Source: Endocalyx cinctus (Eukaryota > Ascomycota > Sordariomycetes > Amphisphaeriales > Apiosporaceae). From it: a stretch of 64,000 nt of DNA. Under the pieces are notes generated by a model that was not told the DNA's origin, did no database searches, and saw only the letters and a list, made by a program, of their open reading frames with translations. Position numbers and translations under genes: made by a program. Positions 1 to 10,703 of the stretch are shown here, piece by piece. The DNA lies in NCBI GenBank assembly GCA_001600455.1, contig BCKC01000001.1:3684441-3748440 (forward strand), in the 5' to 3' direction. Position 1 is the first letter of the stretch. Each line of letters begins with the position of its first letter.

Positions 1-2636
1 TATTCTCGCCCATTGTTTATTCTCAAGCTACTCCAGACTAGAATCTACAAATCTATTCTAACTCCCATTTGATGTCTTGAAGTTTCATTAATCCATGAAC
101 TCCATTTAGTGATCGAGTGTATCCAACCGTTCTTGAAGAGCAAGACATATTTTGGAGCTGTTTCAGATGATGCAGTAGCAAGTAGAGTCTCACAGTACAA
201 CCAGGCTACGGTACCATGGTCGTTATGGTTGACCTATGACGCGTTGCTTAGAGCTCGAAAGATAAAAGTATATGATAATGATAGCACCTTAACAGCTTGA
301 CGCACAGTGATATAGCAGTTGATACTAAAACTTAATATATAGGGAGGAGTATTCAGGATGAGTAATGATAGTCAACGGGATTTATTCTCTCCATTTCAAA
401 TGCCTAACCGAGCAGCATCTTGGAGAAGTAAGACAATGTGCTAATAAATCTAGAATTATACTACAGCTTTCTGTCGAACCTGACCAAAGCGGTGGTTACC
501 TTCAGATAATTTGCATCCACTATAACCTGAAACGTATTTAACTTTTTTTGCTCCAAAACGTCCTTTTTTAACAACAGCTATTTCAACAGCATGAACAGGC
601 TGTCTTTGTTTGCCAGAACATATGAGATATATAAACCGCGAGATGCCACGTTTCTCTGGATAATATTGTCCAAGAATATTCTAGAAGACTATAATTTCTA
701 CCTACCCATAGTTACATGAGCATGGTTGATCACTAACCTGACCGAATTCTCATTATTCTCAATGATTTTGAATAAAGACACAAACTATGTAGCCTTATAT
801 TATATATATACATTAAAATTTGTCCCTAATGAACGTAAACCCCAATTTAGATGCGATACTGAGACGAGAGAAGAAAGCACCTTATATAATATCTATTAAT
901 ATTTTCTATCAGTGTTACTGTTTTAGTAACTTGATACCACACCGACGATTCTTTGAACGTAGTTTTGTAGCAAGCCAGCACGTCTTTTTGCCATCATTAT
1001 AGAACATAGGAATATAAAAGTCAACAGCGAAGTATTCTATTCTATTCTAATTGAAACGACAGGCCAGGGAAAACTAGGCTCCGAGCAGTCACTGGCGTTG
1101 TACTCGGTCTTCTCTCAATTGTCATTGTATTTAATAGAAAAAGTAACTTTGGTGAAAGATTGTATATTAATTTTCATGATAATTAACCATCACGCAGTTG
1201 CCACAAATACCTTCGCCTCTGCTGTTACTATACTCTTAAGTCTAATTAGGCTTTTATAACCAGTGAACATTCTCTACTTCATCTTGATTATATTTGTAAG
1301 TACTATGCTTCCTAATACCAAAAGCACATTACAGACTTATTTACGGAGAAGTTGCGAACGAATCGGTGGCATTGCTCAACAGATGATAATATTGGATGGG
1401 TGGAAAAGGGGGGGTACCCTATTATTCGGGGGGTAACTCAAATTTCATTTCGTATCAAAGCAGCGAGCATGTAGATTATACGTCGCTGTTCGGCTACGTG
1501 TACGAAGTATAAGCTTTCTCTTATGCTGATAGTACAGGGGGTTATACCTGCAGTCAGACGTAATTACAGAAATACTTGAAGAAAGTTGGTATACGCGTCA
1601 CTGGTGTCCGTAGTTGGGTGGGTGATACGTTCATCATGGCTGACCAAAATAAAGTAATTTTCAACAGAAGAAATTGAATACGCACAATAACGAGGTTTTA
1701 TAACTGTGTACTCTAATGTAACCCCTTTTTCGATCGTAGTGAAAATTTCAGACGATACGATGAGACATACAGGGAGTATTCTTATAACACCTCTAACCGA
1801 AGCTTCCCCCCGTAATTTTTCACTACTGTAAGTCAGGCACGACGTCATGCTACCAGCTTTCGTGCCTCTAATACCGTAGCTACGTAGAAAAGTACAGAAA
1901 AAGATAAGGTCGTTACCAATGCCAAAAGTTTGGGACTGAAGCAGCCGTTGAGATATAATGATAGTTAGTTGCCCAAGAAATAGAATCCAGTGCTAAGACT
2001 CGGATCAAAATCGACTCTGCTAGGTATTACAAGACCTCATCTGCTTTCATACCTGCAGATAGCTTTGATGATTAAGAATACAGAAGAATAAAGGCTGTAA
2101 AATTTTATATCTCATTGCATAATCATTATATACGGAGCTACATTAACTCATCAGTGACCCAATCTCTGTGGAGCATTAAGACTAACTATATGATGCATCT
2201 GATTGAAGAATCTGATAGTGGCTGCTCTTCTCGTCCACGTGATCCTTCAATTTCAGAAGGTGTATAGGAAATATATACTTTATTTATAAGTCTCATAATA
2301 CTCAACTCCATGCCTCACATAAGACACTAAAACTAATCGTGAAGGGAAAAGGGGGACGACATGGAACTACGCTAAGTCGTTATCGAATAGATCACCCCTG
2401 GCAAAAATATATACCGAACGCTGACTACTCTAATTGCTAGTAAAAATATGTCAATATGATAGACTCAGAAGTCTGGTGAATGATATATACAATAGCTGTG
2501 AAATATACTAAATGTGCTCCTTATAGACATGTATTGTAATGAAATACAAATGAACTGGAATTTCTTACTTTTCAAATTTATGCTCCCAAGTACGCCTCTC
2601 ATTTGTTACATGAAATGTTCGCGTATTATGGGGTTA
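1..2636. other. AT-rich intergenic region without a supportable gene
   Basis: I see no coding region that I can support. The open frames here are under 100 codons, lack recognisable motifs, and are interrupted by TA-rich stretches. A G-rich patch near 1407-1435 and an isolated ACGCGT near 1592 are the only notable words. No tRNA-like A/B box pair was seen. Confidence 0.6.
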
Positions 2637-3506
2637 TTATAAGCCTACGCTAAAGCCATATGATCCGTCGAATACATCTATATCAGTTGAAGACCGGCCG
2701 CCTCGCATGGCCTTTAGTATATCTAGTGGAGGGACCTCGTTTGAATGGTAAAAGGTCAGGAGAGCGTGCATGTCTTCGTCCGTAAGGTCGCACATTTCAT
2801 TCCAACTGTAAGCATCGCTGACCTTGATCATCCAACGCATCCTCTTAGGACCTTCCTCGGGGTTTGGGGCTATTTCACGTAACTTGACACGTAATTCCCC
2901 GATCTTCTCTATAGCATTGCCTACCCCCGGAGGCAGCTGTTTGCCTATCAACTTCCGTATGCTGGAGGCAAGTCTTGGCCCTTTCCCGTTCGTGCTGACC
3001 ATTATTTGAAGAGGGCCATCGCGGTGGACACTTCCAAAGTAAAAATCGCATTCTGGCGGAACGTCGGCAATATTGGCCGGAATACGCCGTTGCTTACAGA
3101 GCTTCCAGATCTGGGTAGAGGCTTCAGGGTCGTCAATAGCAACGAGCACCATATCAGGGGGGTTTTGAGTTATGGGGAGAGATTCGAGATCGACGGGTAG
3201 GAAATTTCGATCAATATGATGTACACCATCATGCGATATTCGGTGGCGAACTTCAGGATTAAGCCCAGATGATGGGCAAACGACGACTACTTTGGCATCC
3301 GCATTGAGAAGATTTAAGATTCTACCAGCAGCAACCTACAATAACCAGTTAGATTATCAGATTATTCGATAAAAAGAGAAAGATAGGAGAAACCTACTTA
3401 CCTCACCTCCACCAACTACCAATACAGCTTTGTTCTTGATTTGCCATGCTAATATTAGACTTCCTCCACCTTGGACTTTTGGGACATTTTCTATACCATC
3501 AACCAT
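2637..3506 (-). CDS. MET8: Siroheme synthase (precorrin-2 dehydrogenase / sirohydrochlorin ferrochelatase), Met8-like
   Basis: Two exons, 3402-3506 and 2637-3335, join to 267 aa, close to the 274 aa of yeast Met8. The intron is gtaagt...tgtag and falls just after the glycine-rich NAD(P) loop, so VVGGGE (about residues 30-35) continues as VAAGR in exon 2. The family motif NIADVPPECDF lies about two fifths along. Family knowledge: the enzyme oxidises precorrin-2 and inserts iron to make siroheme, the cofactor of sulfite (and nitrite) reductase. The start is the ATG at 3506, the only one placed before the loop. The gene is divergent from the VAC1-like gene across about 740 bp. No lesions are seen. 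Confidence 0.9.
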
Positions 3507-4246
3507 TCTTCTAGCTCTCAGAGTTAGAGAAAATATACACCGATGTTATAGTCTGTTATATTGGACTGCTAATGTATATATTGGAACGAACAGGATAGAA
3601 CTTGGAAATGACGAAATCTTTAGAGTCTTGTTCAAAAATGTTTCGCTATCGATTAGATTAGATATTGCTAGCGGCTCGGAACCTAACTGACTGCCTGAGC
3701 AGCTGAGCTGATGAGATGTGATAGGCAAGAGGCAAGCCGCTGACTGACAAGGTTAAGCAGCTAACGACTCGCTAATTTTAGTAATTATTTAGTAATTATA
3801 GCGATGATCATCCTTCAATGTACTGACTGCGCCGCTAATAACAGCCCTGTATAAATTACCAACAAGATAACCCCTTAGGTACCCCTCAGTTACTATACAG
3901 TTATCACAGGCTGCCTGACTACGTGTGTTCCAGGTATTTCCCCAGCTCTTCCATTTTAGATTAAAAAAAAAAAGAAAGTAAAAAAACAGCCTCACCTTCT
4001 ATCATTATTACTTACCCTCGCCTTCGCCCTTTTTCTTTTTTAATTTAAGGGGAGGCGAGAAGGTAATAAACATAAAAGGCATGTATTATATGATATTTGT
4101 ATATTATACATAATCTTAACACCGATATAATACTACATTCACTGGTCATTAGAGTGTACACATCCTGGTAAATGGCTCTGAACCACTTCAACCTTTCTTT
4201 CTATAGGTATCTCCCTACCAAGTAGACTGAACTTTCCATTGTCATC
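3507..4246. promoter_or_regulatory. Divergent intergenic region between MET8 and VAC1
   Basis: About 740 bp between two divergent start codons, so it must hold both promoters. It contains an A-run near 3964-3974, a CT-rich patch near 4016-4045 and a TA-rich stretch near 4080-4120. No specific binding site is asserted. Confidence 0.5.
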
Positions 4247-6259
4247 ATGACTGGTCGGAAACTTGGTGGAGGGAGGATCTTAGGTAGTGGGAAAGGTCTT
4301 GCACCTCCTTCTCCCTTGAACCAAAATCAAACTCATAGACAGAGAGCAGCGAGCCCATCTGCACCTTCTGACAGCACCTTATCAATCGGATCACCAGCTG
4401 CATCTACTTCTGGAGGGATACCGAGTCCTTTACCCAGTTTTGCTCAAGATGATTTAACCTCTAACATTAGCCTGGGTGGTCCCAGTAGTCGGCCGAGTAC
4501 CAGCCAGCTCGTGTGTCCCATCTGCGAAGAGGAGATGGTAACGCTTCTACAATTAAATCGACACCTCGATGATAACCACCAAGAATTACCCGAAGTCGAG
4601 CAAGACGAAGTGAAGACTTGGGTGGACAAGCAAATATTGAGGGCAAAACGCTTTCAACCGCTCTCCCTTATCAACCAGAAGTTACGAGGACTCGAAGTTT
4701 TCGAATCGAACGAAACCTTACCACCAGCACCACAGCCCACAGTTATTCAAAGTGGTCGCTCCGTCCGATCCCCTGTTCCCGAAACTCCCATCGATCCCGA
4801 CGACCTCATTATAAAATCTCACTGGCAGCGGCCTGGTATAAATGACGTGTGTACCGATCCGACTTGCGGGAAGCGACTGGGTGCACTCAATGGTAGCATC
4901 AACTGTCGACAATGCGGTCGCCTATTTTGCGAAGAACATACCATGTACCAGATGAGGTTATCAAGATCGGCTGCTCATGATCCTACTCGAGGCCATTGGT
5001 ATAGGGTTTGTGAGACCTGTTATAAGTCAAGAGATGGGTATAATGACCACACTGGCTTTACGCGGGATCACACAAAAGACTTCGCAGCTATTAGAAGAGA
5101 GAGGGTTGACAAGCAGACACTAGAGATCTCACGACTCGAAAAGCGCCTTACCAAGTTAACCCAGTTACTAGCGAATCCTCCACCAGAAGTCGCTACCAAT
5201 GGAGGAGGAAGCTTTGTCAACTCCCTCGCAGTGCAGAAAAACCAACGAAAAGCACTAGAACAGACTATTGTGACGTGGGAAGACGACGCAAAAGTAACCA
5301 AGTGCCCCTTCTGTAAGCAAGAGTTTGGGTCTTGGACTTTTCGAAGGCATCATTGCAGGATATGCGGCCGGGTTGTGTGTGCCGACCCTCAGACTGGCTG
5401 CTCGTCTGAAATAGGACTTAACGTCTCATTAAATCAAGCCAGTCCTATTCTTGTTTCTGAAAAAGTGGGTGGTGGTAATGGCTCGGTGAGCGTCGATATC
5501 CGGATGTGTCAAGACTGCAAGTTTACTATATTTGCTAAGCGAGACTTTGCCGAGTCTGTTATCCATAAACCACCTGACCAGCGCGCGTATGAGACATTAA
5601 GGCAGTTTCAACGAGGCATTCAACTATTACTGCCGACTTTTCAAAAGGCATTGGTACCTCTACAGGATGAGAACAACCCGCCGACACACCAACAGATACA
5701 GGAGGCATCTAAAATCAGAAAACGTCTTACAGATAGTTTTACCAAGTACGATGTCGCAGCTCGGCGGATTCGGGATATGAAGACAGACAGCTCTACACAA
5801 AAGCGATTACAAAAGTCTGTCCATCAAGCCGCCTCATACTTTTTACATATGCACATGTTACCCTTGAATAACCTGCCACGGATGTTGAAGCATAGCAGCA
5901 GCTCGTCGTCTTCTGTTTCTAAGGGTCGTATTCTCCCCAACGGCCAGGTCTCCGTATCAAGCCCACTACGCAATGGCGACAGGCTTGAAACTATGAGCCA
6001 GACAAGCGAAGCGAGTACTGCGGTATCGGCCCTCGAGACAGAAGAAAAAGAGCTACGGGAACGGCTCATTGTCCTTGAGGAACAGAAGTACATGGTACAG
6101 AATATGATCAACGGTGCGCAGGGCGCAAGGCGATTTGAAGAAGTGAGTGCGCTCACGCGGAACGTTGAGGAGCTTGATGGAGAGATCAAGAGCATTAGAA
6201 ATAGGGTGAAAGATGTTGAAGAAAGGTGGCAAGGTTTATATACTAACGGGCCACCGTAA
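4247..6259 (+). CDS. VAC1: FYVE-finger endosomal tethering protein, Vac1/Pep7 (rabenosyn-5-like)
   Basis: A single-exon 670 aa protein. In order: a Ser/Pro-rich N-terminus; a C2H2-type finger (C90, C93, H106, H111); a first FYVE-like Cys cluster (about 202-258) that lacks the basic R-HHC-R core; and a second, canonical FYVE domain (about 353-430) with RRHHCR at 366-371, which should bind phosphatidylinositol 3-phosphate. A C-terminal helical, coiled-coil part (about 590-665) resembles the Rab-binding end of rabenosyn. Family knowledge: Vac1 links Rab5/Vps21, the Sec1-like Vps45 and PI3P in Golgi-to-endosome traffic to the vacuole. The ATG at 4247 follows GTCATC and opens directly into a low-complexity leader. 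No frame damage is seen. Confidence 0.9.
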   Translation: MTGRKLGGGRILGSGKGLAPPSPLNQNQTHRQRAASPSAPSDSTLSIGSPAASTSGGIPSPLPSFAQDDLTSNISLGGPSSRPSTSQLVCPICEEEMVTLLQLNRHLDDNHQELPEVEQDEVKTWVDKQILRAKRFQPLSLINQKLRGLEVFESNETLPPAPQPTVIQSGRSVRSPVPETPIDPDDLIIKSHWQRPGINDVCTDPTCGKRLGALNGSINCRQCGRLFCEEHTMYQMRLSRSAAHDPTRGHWYRVCETCYKSRDGYNDHTGFTRDHTKDFAAIRRERVDKQTLEISRLEKRLTKLTQLLANPPPEVATNGGGSFVNSLAVQKNQRKALEQTIVTWEDDAKVTKCPFCKQEFGSWTFRRHHCRICGRVVCADPQTGCSSEIGLNVSLNQASPILVSEKVGGGNGSVSVDIRMCQDCKFTIFAKRDFAESVIHKPPDQRAYETLRQFQRGIQLLLPTFQKALVPLQDENNPPTHQQIQEASKIRKRLTDSFTKYDVAARRIRDMKTDSSTQKRLQKSVHQAASYFLHMHMLPLNNLPRMLKHSSSSSSSVSKGRILPNGQVSVSSPLRNGDRLETMSQTSEASTAVSALETEEKELRERLIVLEEQKYMVQNMINGAQGARRFEEVSALTRNVEELDGEIKSIRNRVKDVEERWQGLYTNGPP

Positions 6260-6690
6260 GCTCGCCCTGGCAAGGGTGAAAAGGATCTGTTTGAGGAGAA
6301 ATAAGACTGCACCGATGTTCATACGACGACAAAACCAGCCTCTATTGAATCATCACGAGCATGGATGACGCTTTCCGTTCCCTCTGTTACCAGTTGCAAG
6401 CATTTCAAGGCGTTTGGAATGAATCTTAGGAGTTGTGTAGTTCCTTATTCTAAGGATAAATTTCGGGTCGGCGTAACGTGTTTCATGGTCGGAGTTGGAA
6501 GTTTAGATCAATCCCATACCATTAAGGTAGTTGTTTTAAAATAATACCAGAAATTTCTAAAAGAAACGGGGGTTTTCGTGACATGTGATCTCATTACGGA
6601 CTGAGTCTCAGACTTCTTTTTAGGGAAAATGTCACCAACTGAATTAATTAGTCCTTTAACCATGGCTTTATGCTGGCCTCTTGGGTGATT
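6260..6690. other. Convergent 3' region between VAC1 and the 2EXR gene
   Basis: About 430 bp between two convergent stop codons, expected to hold both 3' UTRs. No gene, repeat or RNA feature was recognised. Confidence 0.5.
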
Positions 6691-7995
6691 TCAATAACGC
6701 AGACCGAAAGTACCTGTCGCGAAGGTCATTGGTTTCAGGCCACTGTTATAGATCATGTTAATATGGACGGTCTTTGAACGAAGATAATGACGATGATGTT
6801 TACTCACGATCTTGGCTAAGCATTGATAAACAAGAGGCTCATCATCAAAGTTATGTAGTTCGATAGGCTTACATAAAAATATGTACCGGTCGCCCCAGCG
6901 GTCCCAAAACATCACGCCCGGGCGATCGTATGGATCGACACCCGTCAGTTCAGATACATCTCGCGTCCCAATCTCTTGAGTCATGGAGTCAAACATGACG
7001 AAGAAATTTGGTGGTCTAATGTTATCTGGAAGAGAAGGGGGCGGGGAGAGATCATGGCTTGACAACGGGGGAGAAACGATGAACGAGCCTGGTAACGGCG
7101 GTAGAGAATGATAGATCAAGTCTTTCACTGCTGTGTACGAAGGCGCGTGTGGTCGGGCCATTTCCACGCAGTATTTGTCCCGAGCGATGCCAGCGGGAAG
7201 AGGAGGGTCAAATACAGGATCGTATGACCATCCGAGATCATCGTCGTCAGAATCTCTAACAAAATCACCGTGCTCGTCATCGTCGTCGTCGTCATTGACG
7301 GTCTCTCCTCCTTCTCCCCCTGTCTCAAGCTGGACCATAGATCGGCAAGCCGGTCTTGAATTTCTGCTATCATCATCGTAGTCATCGGGAAAATACGCGT
7401 CCGTACGTTCTTCAAACGGCATGTTAAAGCTCGCGTTCTCGATGGACAGACACATCATATCGTCGACGTGCACGGTAATATTTCTACGGAGATGACGCTC
7501 GAAAGGTCTCCGCCGCGCGTCGGCGGCATTGAGAGGCGTCCGACGCTTCAGCTCGCCGTCGGCGGCTCTTACGCCCCGTCGCGGATCTCCGGGCCGGGGC
7601 CGCGTGAGGACGACGACGGCCGACTTCTCGGGCGGCAAGGCGGAAGCGTCGCGAGCCTCGCGACACGTGAGGCTTAGAGCGTAACGGGCCTGCCAGACGG
7701 ACGGATCGTATTGCTCAACATCCTCGTCGTCGTCGTCCTCGACGTCTAGTCGTCGTAGGTCCAGGTGCAGCCGGTTAGGCGACTGACTCCGGTTGGCGCC
7801 CGGGTGGTCGTTGGGAAAACTATGGACGTTGAAGAAGTTGATGCCGGCTCCCGGAGGCGGAACGCATGAGCGCCAGATTTGGAGTCGGAGTTCTGCTGGG
7901 AGGTCCCGGAAACGAGGGAACGAGGTATAATTGCATTGCCCCCCACCTTCGTGAGACGTTGCTGCTAATGACTCTAGATGTGTAAGACTTGGCAT
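6691..7995 (-). CDS. 2EXR-domain protein of unknown function
   Basis: The 434 aa frame from the ATG at 7995 carries the fungal 2EXR signature near its N-terminus: FPRFRDLPAELRLQIW, followed about 75 residues on by ALSLTCREARD. The rest is rich in Asp runs encoded by GTC/GAC triplet repeats (about 7230-7300 and 7715-7745) and has no known catalytic motif. The 2EXR family is abundant in filamentous ascomycetes and has no firm biochemical role. The frame continues 47 codons upstream to an ATG at 8136, but the 7995 ATG has the better context (A at -3) and sits just before the domain, so it is preferred. The gene is divergent from FTA1. Confidence 0.75.
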   Translation of the reverse strand: MPSLTHLESLAATSHEGGGQCNYTSFPRFRDLPAELRLQIWRSCVPPPGAGINFFNVHSFPNDHPGANRSQSPNRLHLDLRRLDVEDDDDEDVEQYDPSVWQARYALSLTCREARDASALPPEKSAVVVLTRPRPGDPRRGVRAADGELKRRTPLNAADARRRPFERHLRRNITVHVDDMMCLSIENASFNMPFEERTDAYFPDDYDDDSRNSRPACRSMVQLETGGEGGETVNDDDDDDEHGDFVRDSDDDDLGWSYDPVFDPPLPAGIARDKYCVEMARPHAPSYTAVKDLIYHSLPPLPGSFIVSPPLSSHDLSPPPSLPDNIRPPNFFVMFDSMTQEIGTRDVSELTGVDPYDRPGVMFWDRWGDRYIFLCKPIELHNFDDEPLVYQCLAKIVSKHHRHYLRSKTVHINMIYNSGLKPMTFATGTFGLRY

Positions 7996-8365
7996 GTTTT
8001 TAGTGTGACGCTCTTTTTCTTGGTCTTTGACTATAGAGAATTCAGTGAGTATTGAGCAGAAAAAAAACCAATATCGATTCCTTCTATTTCTCTTTTCATC
8101 GACGACTTGGTCCAATAGTCGTTCAACGTCATTCATCACCTGTTACTTCATACATTAACCCCCCATTACGCCATAAAGCGATCTAAGCTAGATAATCATT
8201 GATATGCATATTAGTGGATATATCAAGTTAACGCGGTATGCATCAATCAGGGATAATCTCCACAACTTCCCGAAGTACAATCATATCTTCTTCCACGGCG
8301 AGTTTGTATATTTTCCTCTCAGTACAAACACCACAACTATATTATGCTTCATATATACTTGCTGT

Positions 8366-8371
8366 ACGCGT
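8366..8371. promoter_or_regulatory. ACGCGT (MCB-type) element upstream of FTA1
   Basis: An exact ACGCGT hexamer 263 bp before the FTA1 start. In yeasts this Mlu I cell-cycle box binds MBF. Function here is inferred from sequence identity, position and the nearby MBF-subunit gene. Confidence 0.4.
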
Positions 8372-8437
8372 AGCTGGAAGTATTAATTGGATCAGTTCAT
8401 TCTGAAAATTTGATTGTAACAATATTAATCAATTACG

Positions 8438-8443
8438 ACGCGT
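8438..8443. promoter_or_regulatory. Second ACGCGT (MCB-type) element upstream of FTA1
   Basis: ACGCGT inside the 8-bp palindrome GACGCGTC, 191 bp before the FTA1 start and 66 bp from the first copy. Paired MCB boxes at this distance are typical of MBF-controlled G1/S promoters, but binding is inferred, not shown. Confidence 0.45.
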
Positions 8444-8634
8444 CAGAAAACACTTCAGCATATATACGACGTTCAACCGGCCTGGTCAGACTCGGATTAA
8501 TTGGAAGACAAGGGTCGGTAATCTGTGCGTAGTTCGCTCTCTACGAGATCAGAAATAGGTTTCCATCGAGAGAAAAAAAAAACGGGGTACCGTTATAGTA
8601 CAAAGCAAAGAGGAAAAGATAAATCACGGAAACT

Positions 8635-10008
8635 ATGCCGCCGCGTAGACGGAAGCGCGCACCTGATACTGTGGAGGAGAATGATGCAGCTGCAACCGAA
8701 GCTGCGGAACCAGACTCTCAGGCAGAAGATAATGACGAGGACTACAATGAGGAAGATCCGTCATATTCCTCAAGAACCTCTCTATTCAGCGTCACGTACT
8801 CGCTCTACCGCGCATCCCCCCTCTACGTGAACCAACAGCTGCACCCGCTCACTCGCAGCGGGAATCTACAGACACTATCCAAGCGGTTAAGGGACACCTT
8901 GGTAGGTGACGTGGTACGCGGTATCCATGTTGGGTTAGAAAGCGACGCTGTCCTTGGCAGGGCTGGAGCCCTCGAGAGCGTGGAGTTCTCTTGGGTCGGC
9001 GTGGAGGCTATTTTCGGCAATAATCCTGACGCGGACGAGGCCGAACGGAGGAAAAGAAGGAAAAGGGGGGCAGGGAATGGTGAATATGACGAGCAAATAC
9101 AGAACAAAGTACTATATCTTCAGCTCGGCTACGAGAATGCCTCGTATAATGGGATGTTCCTTCCTGATCTGGATCAATATCCTGAAAATGACGGTATCGG
9201 CCGAGATTCGGATCCGTCTACTGCGAGTACCTCCTTCGTCCACCTCCCACTTCTTCTCTTGCGAATGCCAGCTACGTTGAAATCTGTGGTTGTCGACTTC
9301 GTAACAACGTCTTTCGACAGCCGCGTCAGCCCACTTCGACTCGGTACCAGGACGTTGGTCGGTAGCTGGGAGCGGTGGCTCGCTCACAAGGACGTCACAG
9401 TGCTCGGAAAATTGAATAAGGATGTCGCTCTCACACTCGGCTTCGATGTCGGAGACGTCCTCAAGGCGGGTAATAGCAACGCCAATATCAACGGCGATGA
9501 AGGTGAAGAGGAGGAAGCCGTCCCGGTCGGCATAAAGACGCTCGACATTATCATCCCGGCTCCCGAAGTGCGCCAGTTCGTCCGAGTCGGAGAGACGTAT
9601 CTCAATAACAGAAAGCGAGGAAAGGCCGCGGAGGATACTTCTCTAATCCGGAGAAGGAAACAAATCAGCTCCAAACCGACCAGCTCGGAAGAAGGTTGGG
9701 GCTGGCTTCGAGATGACCGTAATAACCAGAAAGAAGACTCAAACCCCCCGGTATTCACTGAAGCTCTTGCACGCTATCTATCGGGTCATCTGGCGCTGGA
9801 CTTATTTCATCCCTCCGTTAGCGTGCTGCGTGTCGCGTGTGATGGTTTCACGTTGGGTCAGGATAAGGTGAAGATATTTCCACTCGCTTCGTCTTCATCT
9901 ATCGATGAGTCCGTATGGGATTTTATGCGAGAGCTAGTAATTAAAGCGAAAGGGGATAAGGCATGGAACACTAAGACGGTGGAATTCCAGACAATGGAGA
10001 TGCCCTAA
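8635..10008 (+). CDS. FTA1: Kinetochore (Sim4/CCAN) subunit Fta1, CENP-L homologue
   Basis: A single-exon 457 aa protein. A basic start (PPRRRKR) and an acidic, disordered stretch (about 14-44) precede the conserved fold, which opens with YSLYRASPLYV and continues with RLRDTLVGDVVRGIHVGL (about 53-102). This looks like the fungal Fta1 / CENP-L family. Family knowledge: CENP-L pairs with CENP-N in the inner kinetochore and helps anchor it to CENP-A chromatin. The C-terminal third is also conserved-looking (LARYLSGHLALDLFHPSVSVLRVACDGF, here named by its ends only, about 389-420). Two MCB boxes upstream suggest periodic expression. The assignment rests on motif recognition without alignment, so an alternative inner-kinetochore family is possible. 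Confidence 0.72.
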   Translation: MPPRRRKRAPDTVEENDAAATEAAEPDSQAEDNDEDYNEEDPSYSSRTSLFSVTYSLYRASPLYVNQQLHPLTRSGNLQTLSKRLRDTLVGDVVRGIHVGLESDAVLGRAGALESVEFSWVGVEAIFGNNPDADEAERRKRRKRGAGNGEYDEQIQNKVLYLQLGYENASYNGMFLPDLDQYPENDGIGRDSDPSTASTSFVHLPLLLLRMPATLKSVVVDFVTTSFDSRVSPLRLGTRTLVGSWERWLAHKDVTVLGKLNKDVALTLGFDVGDVLKAGNSNANINGDEGEEEEAVPVGIKTLDIIIPAPEVRQFVRVGETYLNNRKRGKAAEDTSLIRRRKQISSKPTSSEEGWGWLRDDRNNQKEDSNPPVFTEALARYLSGHLALDLFHPSVSVLRVACDGFTLGQDKVKIFPLASSSSIDESVWDFMRELVIKAKGDKAWNTKTVEFQTMEMP

Positions 10009-10703
10009 GATTCAAAAGAACATGAGAAATAGTAGAAAGACGAAGAATGTATCGATCAAATCGATAATGATGACAGATGAGATTATTTGCACGTTGTCTG
10101 GTAGGGAAATTTGAGGGGCGGACCAAGGAAAGAAAGTCACTTTTACTGCATGACATACATAGTTAAATAATGACAGGATACAAATGAGAAATGATACCCC
10201 TTAATCATATTGATTAATGACAGCATACCCAACACATACTTGATACCAAAGATTGAAGTCATTATACAATGTGTACTTTTTCAGTGACTATAAAGAACCC
10301 ATGAAAAAGTCTGCGAGTCCTCCCTTTTGACTTACGTCATCTACTTCTCCAAATACAATATGGGAAAGCCTTCAGACGGGCGAACTACAAGCATTAACAA
10401 TAAGAATCGTCCCCAGCACCGTCGAATAAACCTAATATTAGATCGCGAAACAATGATTGAAGTATGAACTTTTTTTTTTCAATCAATATCGCATTATATC
10501 GCTTTAAAGAGGATGGCATGCCGGCGAAAATGTAATGTAGTGTAATGTAGTGTAATGTAGTGTAATGTAGTGTAACCATCGTAAACCCTGATGGCGATAA
10601 CTAAAACAGAGAGGTATAATAATAACCCAAAATCCCCAGAAGAAAACAAAGATTCAGTCATAATTCAAGTAATACACGGATTCCAAATGCATGGAGATTG
10701 GTA
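10009..10703. other. Convergent 3' region between FTA1 and MBP1
   Basis: About 700 bp between convergent stop codons. It contains the 10-bp tandem repeat listed separately and a short T-run near 10470-10479. No gene was seen. Confidence 0.5.
10531..10575. repeat. 10-bp tandem repeat, TGTAATGTAG x 4.5
   Basis: Four perfect head-to-tail copies of TGTAATGTAG followed by a half copy. It lies in the shared 3' region of two convergent genes and makes a spurious repetitive reading frame on the minus strand. Confidence 0.95.

Larger units (their letters stand above)
7996..8634. promoter_or_regulatory. Divergent promoter region of the 2EXR gene and FTA1
   Basis: About 640 bp between the chosen start codons (8136 is an alternative start for the 2EXR gene). 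It contains two ACGCGT words, listed separately, and a TA-rich middle. No other feature was seen. Confidence 0.5.
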
